Below are positions 58,409 through 64,000 of a DNA stretch of 64,000 nucleotides, in pieces. The notes beneath the pieces were generated by a model. It searched no databases. It was not told the origin of the DNA and worked only from the letters and a program-made list of their open reading frames with translations. The number at the start of each line of letters is the position of its first letter. Position 1 is the first letter of the stretch. The position numbers and the translations under genes were made by a program. Source of the DNA: Pieris napi (Eukaryota > Arthropoda > Insecta > Lepidoptera > Pieridae); assembly GCF_905475465.1 (NCBI RefSeq), contig NC_062238.1, positions 2,894,501 through 2,958,500 of the forward strand. The letters are read 5' to 3'.

Positions 58409-61400
58409 TCTTTCTACATTTATTTGTTTTTCTAACTTCATTCTATTGTAGAGGTGGACGGGGCAGTCAAAAAGGATGTGTGGGACGTCTTCCTCTGCGT
58501 GTCCGCATACGCACCCCGGGCTCTCTTTTAGTTTAAACCTATGCAAATAGGCAGAAAACCCCCCGTGCCCTGTAAGTATCTGGGTGAGCGCACTGCTAAA
58601 TTTTATACTTCTGGTGATCTTGTGTGCAGCGATGGCATCCGGGAGGAACATTTTTGTGATTTTCCCTGTCGGTTCATTTTTGTATCTTGTAGCCCACTTT
58701 TGCAGTGTTCCCGCTCTTATGAGGCGCTTTAAATGCGACAGCGGGCAGCGATCGTAGGTCGGTCTGTTCTTATGGTTCCTTGTCGCTTCTTTCGCCAGCT
58801 CGTCCGCTCTCTCATTTCCCTCCCTGCCCGCGTGGGCTTTCACCCAGAAAAGTTTTATTTCCTTCTCCGGGTGTTTTCCGAGCTCTTCGCGTATTTCAGT
58901 AACGAGGGGATTGAGGGAGCGACTGCGCGATACTGCGTCAAGTGCTGACCTAGAGTCGCTATAGATGTTGAAGCCGACCTCCTTTCGCCGCACCGCCAAG
59001 TGCACTGCTTTTTTCAAGGCCAATAATTCGGCTTGGTAAACACTGCAAAAGCCGGCCAGGGTTAATTTATGTTTTAGGATCTCACGATCGTTTCTCCAGA
59101 ATGTCACCGCCGCTCCCACGCCCTCGCTTGTTTTACTGCCATCTGTGTAGACGTGTATTTTGTCTTCATTATTTACCTCTTCATTTGCTAAAACTCGATA
59201 ACTAATTTGGGGGATTTTTGCAGGGTGTGGAGTGTTTTGGTAGGGCGTTTTTAGTTCTATCTCCACATCTTTCAGCACTTCTAAGGTGTCGTGTCCTTTT
59301 TTCATTTTAAAAAATGTTGCCTCCTCTACAACTCTTAGGTCGAGGGGTAGCAGCCCGGCGAGCACTCTAACTGAATTAAGCGACGCGGTTTTATGGGCTT
59401 TACATATTTTTGCCGCAAAACCTCGTTGGACTGAGTCCAACCTTTTCTTTATGTATAGTTTACTAACGGATGGGGACCAAGCGCTTGCTGCGTATAGGAT
59501 TACTGGTTCAACCACCGCTGTATAAATCGTTCGGATTATGTCCGGATTTAGGCCCCAGCTCACTTTTGCTGTTTTGGCTAACTGCTTGTAAATGTTTATT
59601 GCCTTTTTTGCCACCACTGCTGTATGTTCGCCAAAAGTCATTTTGTTGTCTATAGTTAAGCCCAGTATCTTTATACTTTTAAAAGTTTCGATGTCCACAC
59701 CAGCCATGGTGAGTCTCGGGACATCGTATTTGGTCCGATTAGTTATCACCATCGACTTTGTTTTGTGTGGTGCGAACTTTAGTTTGTTGCGCTGTCCCTA
59801 CCTTTGGACAAGTGTTAGTGCTTGGTTGGCACTTTTTTCCGTTTCCAGCGCGGTATCATTTGTGAAGACCAACACAATGTCGTCAGCGAAGGCTTGTACG
59901 TATACATTTTGATGTTCTAGCTCTTTTAGCAGGGGGTCCACCAGTAAATTCCAAAATGTCGGTCCGCTGATGGAGCCTTGAACACACCCTTTACTTGTGG
60001 TTTTTTCCCAGGCTGTACCTCCATATATAACTCTGATCTTCCTGTCCCTAAGGTAGCTGTCGATAATCCTCCCGACACCGAGGGGGCAGTCTTCTTCGGC
60101 TAGTCTAGTTTTAATTGCCGGCCACCAAGCGTTGTCAAAAGCCCCCTCGATATCGAGAGAGACTACCGTCACCACCTTTTTTGCCTTCAGACCTTCCCTA
60201 ATATGTTTTGTCAGCGTATACAGCGCGTCCTCCGTGCCCTTTTGTGGGACGAAGCCATATTGCCTCTCCGACATTCTTGGTATCAAATGCCAGTTCAGCC
60301 TTTTGACTATCATCTTTTCCATGATCTTGCCTAGTACAGGAAGCAGCCCTATGGGGCGATATGCCTTGGGCTGGTCATATGCTTCCCTGTCCGGTTTCCT
60401 CAGTATAATAACTGTGGCTTTTTTCCATCGGGCAGGAAAGTATCCGAGTGTTAGGCATTTGTTTGCCAACGTTAGATAGATGGATGGATTTGCTGATATC
60501 GCATGTTCGCATATTTCCGCAGTGAACCCATCTTCCCCGGGTGCCTTTTTTGGGTTAAAGCTGGCAACACTTTCGGTTAGTTCCGTGTGAGTAAACAGTG
60601 GGTCATAGTTGGCATTATGTTCCATATTGTTTATCTTTTCGGCTCTGCTCCTTATGTCTGAGTGTTCCCTGCTTTCTCCCATTTTCGTGTCCTCTGGGAA
60701 GAGGGTCTCCGCCAGATATTGTGCTGACTCTTCAGGCGTCAGAACCCTTCCATCTTTTTTCAGCATTTGATCTTTCTTCCTTTCGTTGGTTTGTTTTATG
60801 ACTCTATATATGCCATCCCAAAGGCTCTCCCGGTCCTGCCTGCTGCAAAAGGATTTCCAGCTGTCTGTCATTGCTTTCTCAATTTCTTCCTTATAGTTCT
60901 GTTTCGCTTTTAGGTACTCCGCAACGACCACGGTACGGCGAGCTGGCGCTGCGCATCGTATTCTCCTCTTTTTCCTGGCGACATCTTTCTTCATCTGATA
61001 GAGCGTTTCGGACCACCAGGGGGGGGAGGTGAGTATTTTGCGTTTTTTAATTTTTGGTATATGTGTGTTACATGCCTCTGTGATGATGTTTGTGTAGTGT
61101 GTGAGTGTGTTTTCCAAATCTTGTGTTGAGTGTATACTGTTTATGTGTTCTATTGAGAGATTGCGTTCGGAGAGCAACTGGCTAATTTTCTCATGAAAAT
61201 GGGTCCAGTTCGCCCTTCTCACGTTGTAAACCCTGGTTGTGCTGTCAACGCTTACTTTTTGTGTTAGTTCTAATTTGATGGTAAATGTAAGAGCGTTGTG
61301 GTCAGAGCCTGTCACGTCATGATCGACCCTCCACTTTTCGATAAGTCCGAGAAGATCATGAGTGACGGCAGTGATATCAACACAACTCGAGTATCTTGTG

Positions 61401-62050
61401 TTTCCTCTGATAGTGTCGAATGTGTATTCCCCGCCCTGGTTTACGATCTCCATACTTGCTTCGTCGAGAGTCGCTTCGACCTCCTCGCCTCTGTCGTTCG
61501 TGGTATTGCTGCCCCACCATGGGCTACTTGCGTTGGTGTCTCCTCCTATCAGAATCTTCTGGCGGAGTGTTTGGATAGCCCTCTCTATCTCATCCAGGAA
61601 CGGTTTTATTGGCTTGGGTTTTGGCTCGATGTAGAAGGAGACCAGGTGTACCACGCCTCTGGCTGTTTTAAGACCGATGGGTACCACGTTTTTAGTTGTG
61701 ATTTCGGGGTATTGCAGTACCTCGATAGTATCATCGAGCACAACAATAGCGGCTTTGTTGTGGCCTCCCATCGTATCTACATTTTGGTACACACTGGTTC
61801 CCCTATACTCTTTCATTCTGCCCTTCGACCCGACATATGGTTCCTGGATTAGGGCTATCGCTACGCGACGCTTTTGTGCTTCCAGGATGAGTTCTTCAGT
61901 GGTGATTTTTGCTCTTTGCAGGTTTGCCTGTATCACCCTGATAGATTTTTGCTCAACTCTGGCGTTAGCAGTACGCCACCGTCGACCTTGCCAATGCCTC
62001 CCATCTCGCTCTCGTTGGGCAGTCGGTGTCAAACGCATTGTGGTCAGCAT
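58301..62050 (-). pseudogene. LINE ORF2 polyprotein (endonuclease, reverse transcriptase, RNase H, CCHC) with one in-frame stop
   Basis: 1,249 codons in one frame, broken only by TAG at 59,800-59,798 (codon 751), giving open parts of 750 and 483 aa. APE endonuclease: IRVIQANLQRAK (37-48), QEPYVGSKGR (69-78), LIGGDTNASSPWWGS (167-181), SDHNAL (249-254). Reverse transcriptase: KKAPGEDGFTAEI (501-513), YRPIGLLPVLGK (564-575), QYGFVPQKGTEDAL (597-610), VSLDIEGAFDNAWW (630-643), GCVQGSISGP, FADD at 721-724. In the second part: RNase H with YTDGS, QAELLALK, YSDSRSA and VKAHAGREGNERADELAKEA, keeping the D, E, D, H and D residues. A terminal CVCGHAEEDVPHILFDC knuckle follows. The TAG falls just after the palm, so the thumb and RNase H would be lost without readthrough. 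It overlaps ORF1 by 86 nt in another frame. Confidence 0.9.
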
Positions 62051-63557
62051 TCACGTTCAGCATTTTACAGTTTACGCACATTGGGGGGTCTCCTGCTTTG
62101 TATTTTTGGCAATCTGCCTTTTTATGTTCCTCCCCGCAATGAGCGCAGACCTCTTTCGTGCTTTCACAATATTTCCGCGTATGACCATAGCCCAAACAAT
62201 TGGTGCACTGTATCAATGGTGTCTGGTCGTGGACCACCACTCTTTGTAGTTCGACGTGCACTCTTCCCACCTCCACCATTCTTCTCCAGATTGTAGGGGA
62301 CACTTGTAGTATAATATTCTGCAGGTGAGGGTTTCTTGCTGTCTTGCGTCTTTTGACAGTCATCCTTCGTTCCTCCTCTTTTATACCTGAGAATATTTGT
62401 TTGTTTTGTGCCTCTATATATTCGATTATCTCATCGTCTTTATGGATTTGGAGAACGCCCCTCAGCATAACTAGTGGGTCCTTGTATTTCAACGTTTCCA
62501 CTGTTAGTGTTTTGTCCCCTAGCAGTCTTTCCGTCAGTTCCTTTATTTTGTCTTCCGCTCGGCACCCCACTATCACTTTCTGATCCTTGGTTTTGCGGAT
62601 GGTATCCAACCGAAGGCCAGTAGTTTTCGGGTCTATTGCCGAGCGAATCCTATCGTAAACCTCTGAATTAGTTTCTTGGCTAGAGGACTTAACTACTAGC
62701 TTATGTAGCTTTGGTTTGTACGTGAGGGGGTGATTTAATCTATTCTGGTTGGTCAAGGTGGTGGGGGGATTTTGTTGTTGGGCTATTTTATTGTTAGCTG
62801 CCAAGACGTTGGCGTACGTCCGCTCGATGTTCCGGTCTCTTTCATCAGTTTTTTCAATCTGTGTTTCTATAAGTTCCTTGATTTCTTTTAGCTCTCCTTG
62901 TTTTCCTATCCTTTCCCTTAATTCATCGAGCTTCCTTGCGTTTCCCTCGACGTGATGAAGTATCTTCTGCCTTCTTTGTTCGTCTAGGGTGGCGTCTGGT
63001 TTTCTTTTGTATTGCTTTATGTTGTCCTGGAGTAATTTGCTGATATCTTCCAGCTTTTTGGTTTCTTTTTCCAATCGCTTTAGGTGCTCGTCCATTTCGT
63101 GGGTTTTACTTTGCGGTGTGGTGTCTATGTTGTAAGTTTTATTACTGTCATTCTCCTTTTCTACCGCTACCTCGCTTCCCCTTTCCTTTTCCTTCTTCTT
63201 ATCCTTTCCTTCCTTAGTTTGAGACTCGGCCTCTTTTACCAGTTCATACAGTCTTTTTACCGCCGAGGTAACAGCTGCTTTTATTTCGCCCTTTAGATTT
63301 CTGGCAGCGTCAAGCTGGAGAAGAGCGCTCTGTTGGACTGCTGCGGCTTCAGTGAGTCTATTTTTGTATAACTTCTGCTTTTTTGACCCTTCTGCACTCT
63401 GAGCTATAGCTGCTTCCAGCTCTCCGATGCTCTTTCTCACCGCTGGGGTTAAGGTCGGGGTCGGTGGCTGTATAGGGGCCGATCCTTCCCTCTCCTCTAT
63501 TCCAGTAGCATGGGGTGGCGGGGTGGTAATTTTTGTTGGGGTGCGTATACCAAACAT
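61965..63557 (-). CDS. LINE ORF1, gag-like nucleic-acid-binding protein with coiled coil and zinc knuckles
   Basis: 530 aa, intact from ATG at 63,557. Residues 1-40 are rich in P and T. Residues 45-240 are charged and helical with heptad-like leucines (for example LKRLEKETKKLEDISKLLQD at 159-178), a likely coiled coil for self-assembly. Residues 285-445 resemble the globular region that precedes the knuckles in insect gag-like ORF1 proteins. Three knuckles follow: CTNCLGYGHTRKYC (451-464), CAHCGEEHKKADC (471-483) and CVNCKMLNVNADHNAFDTDC (494-513). It would coat the element RNA in the cytoplasm and help nuclear delivery. ORF2 begins inside its last 86 nt, shifted by one base, so ORF2 translation needs reinitiation or frameshifting. 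It differs from ORF1 of the TRAS-like LINE apart from the shared knuckle pattern. Confidence 0.9.
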   Translation of the reverse strand: MFGIRTPTKITTPPPHATGIEEREGSAPIQPPTPTLTPAVRKSIGELEAAIAQSAEGSKKQKLYKNRLTEAAAVQQSALLQLDAARNLKGEIKAAVTSAVKRLYELVKEAESQTKEGKDKKKEKERGSEVAVEKENDSNKTYNIDTTPQSKTHEMDEHLKRLEKETKKLEDISKLLQDNIKQYKRKPDATLDEQRRQKILHHVEGNARKLDELRERIGKQGELKEIKELIETQIEKTDERDRNIERTYANVLAANNKIAQQQNPPTTLTNQNRLNHPLTYKPKLHKLVVKSSSQETNSEVYDRIRSAIDPKTTGLRLDTIRKTKDQKVIVGCRAEDKIKELTERLLGDKTLTVETLKYKDPLVMLRGVLQIHKDDEIIEYIEAQNKQIFSGIKEEERRMTVKRRKTARNPHLQNIILQVSPTIWRRMVEVGRVHVELQRVVVHDQTPLIQCTNCLGYGHTRKYCESTKEVCAHCGEEHKKADCQKYKAGDPPMCVNCKMLNVNADHNAFDTDCPTRARWEALARSTVAYC

Positions 63558-64000
63558 TGTTTGTGTTTTATTTTATATGTGGAGTAGGGTAGGCTATGGT
63601 GTGTCAAAGTATAATAAAATGCGATCTATACAGGGTGGCCAAAAAGTCGTGGATCAAACGCAAATAGGGGATAGATGAGGTCATCAGCGGCAAAAAATTG
63701 TTCTACGGGAGGTCTCTAAGGTCAACCCCTGCAGAGTTATGATTTATTTTGGTTTTTATATGAAAATTGACTTTTTTTTACTAATTCTTCTTAAAATTCG
63801 AAAATATCTACATCCTGTATCTTTCTCATAATATCCACTAGATTGGTACTGATGAGTTCTTGCGTTAGACATACTATTTATAGTTATTTATTGAATGTAT
63901 TGAAGATAATATTTAGTTATACGATATAACATTTTTTCAAATCATAAATTTTTCTTTACTTTGGACCCCACTGTGAAAAAAAATTACTCCACCGAAAAGT
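63558..64000. other. 5' region of the second LINE and AT-rich flank
   Basis: Directly upstream of ORF1 is a short leader. At about 63,630-63,660 the plus strand reads ACAGGGTGGCCAAAAAGTCG, a phrase I associate with ends of insect DNA transposons, followed by GGTCATCAGCGGCAAAAAAT. No gene is seen. The LINE 5' junction and the return (or not) of satellite sequence are not visible before the window ends. Confidence 0.4.

Larger units (their letters stand above)
58011..63600 (-). mobile_element. Non-LTR retrotransposon with RNase H (I-superfamily type), nearly intact
   Basis: The plus strand shows T36 (58,011-58,046) directly after CATTTAGATGG-type satellite text, so the 3' end is inserted in a monomer and not in the TTAGG linker. 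On the minus strand follow ORF1 (530 aa), overlapping ORF2 (1,249 codons, one TAG) and a 3' UTR of about 250 bp ending CCCGGGGGTAGGCTATTAGGT-like before the tail. EN, RT and RNase H in that order and three ORF1 knuckles place it in the I/LOA/R1 assemblage. The exact clade needs a tree. The 5' boundary is not certain and is taken near 63,600. Confidence 0.85.

Noticed and set aside
61298..62296. Plus-strand frames of 140-190 aa opposite the second LINE
   Set aside because: Antisense shadows of ORF1/ORF2 with no recognisable domain.

Overview
The window reads as AT-rich insect nuclear DNA, most likely from a moth or butterfly. The evidence is the insect telomere motif CCTAA/TTAGG, a non-LTR element of the TRAS/R1 type inserted inside that motif, an insect-type 5S rRNA gene, and tRNA-derived SINEs and other repeats of lepidopteran style. 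I found no intact host protein-coding gene. All long reading frames belong to two non-LTR retrotransposons.

Layout. (1) 1-22.9 kb: AT-rich DNA with scattered mobile-element debris. It holds one tRNA-derived SINE family (at least seven pieces, one near full length at 17.0-17.3 kb), two other dispersed repeat families seen three times each, two short inverted-repeat elements (472-665 and 985-1323), Helitron-like segments, and two decayed RTE-like reverse-transcriptase tails. (2) 22.9-23.4 kb: two tandem 5S rRNA units. The first has lost its 5' end and the second looks complete. (3) 23.75-58.01 kb: a composite satellite array. Monomers of about 105-135 bp alternate with (CCTAA)n tracts of 2 to about 15 copies. 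The array has higher-order structure: an approximately 364-bp trimer, a 2,192-bp tandem duplication, a 2,403-bp-offset duplication and an approximately 10.4-kb duplication. At 54,372-54,412 the whole array flips orientation across a short filler.

(4) Inside the array, 27,481-31,719 on the minus strand is a TRAS-like LINE. Its 1,057-aa ORF2 (APE endonuclease, reverse transcriptase, CCHC) is intact, only the C-terminal part of ORF1 remains, and its extreme 5' end is a tRNA-like segment with perfect A- and B-box matches. Two identical 5'-truncated pieces of the same LINE (32,373-32,633 and 42,829-43,089) were multiplied by duplication of the array, not by separate insertion. (5) 58.01 to about 63.6 kb, minus strand: a second, different LINE whose poly(A) tail abuts a satellite monomer. 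It has an intact 530-aa gag-like ORF1 and a 1,249-codon ORF2 (APE, RT, RNase H, CCHC) broken by one in-frame TAG.

How the parts fit. The TRAS-like element appears to have used a CC-3' end on the CCTAA strand as primer. The satellite keeps embedding the same target, so the array is both a host for such insertions and an amplifier of them through unequal exchange. The least ordinary features are the tRNA-like 5' head on the TRAS-like LINE, and the CCTAA-to-TTAGG polarity of the inversion, which is the opposite of a simple telomere-telomere fusion.
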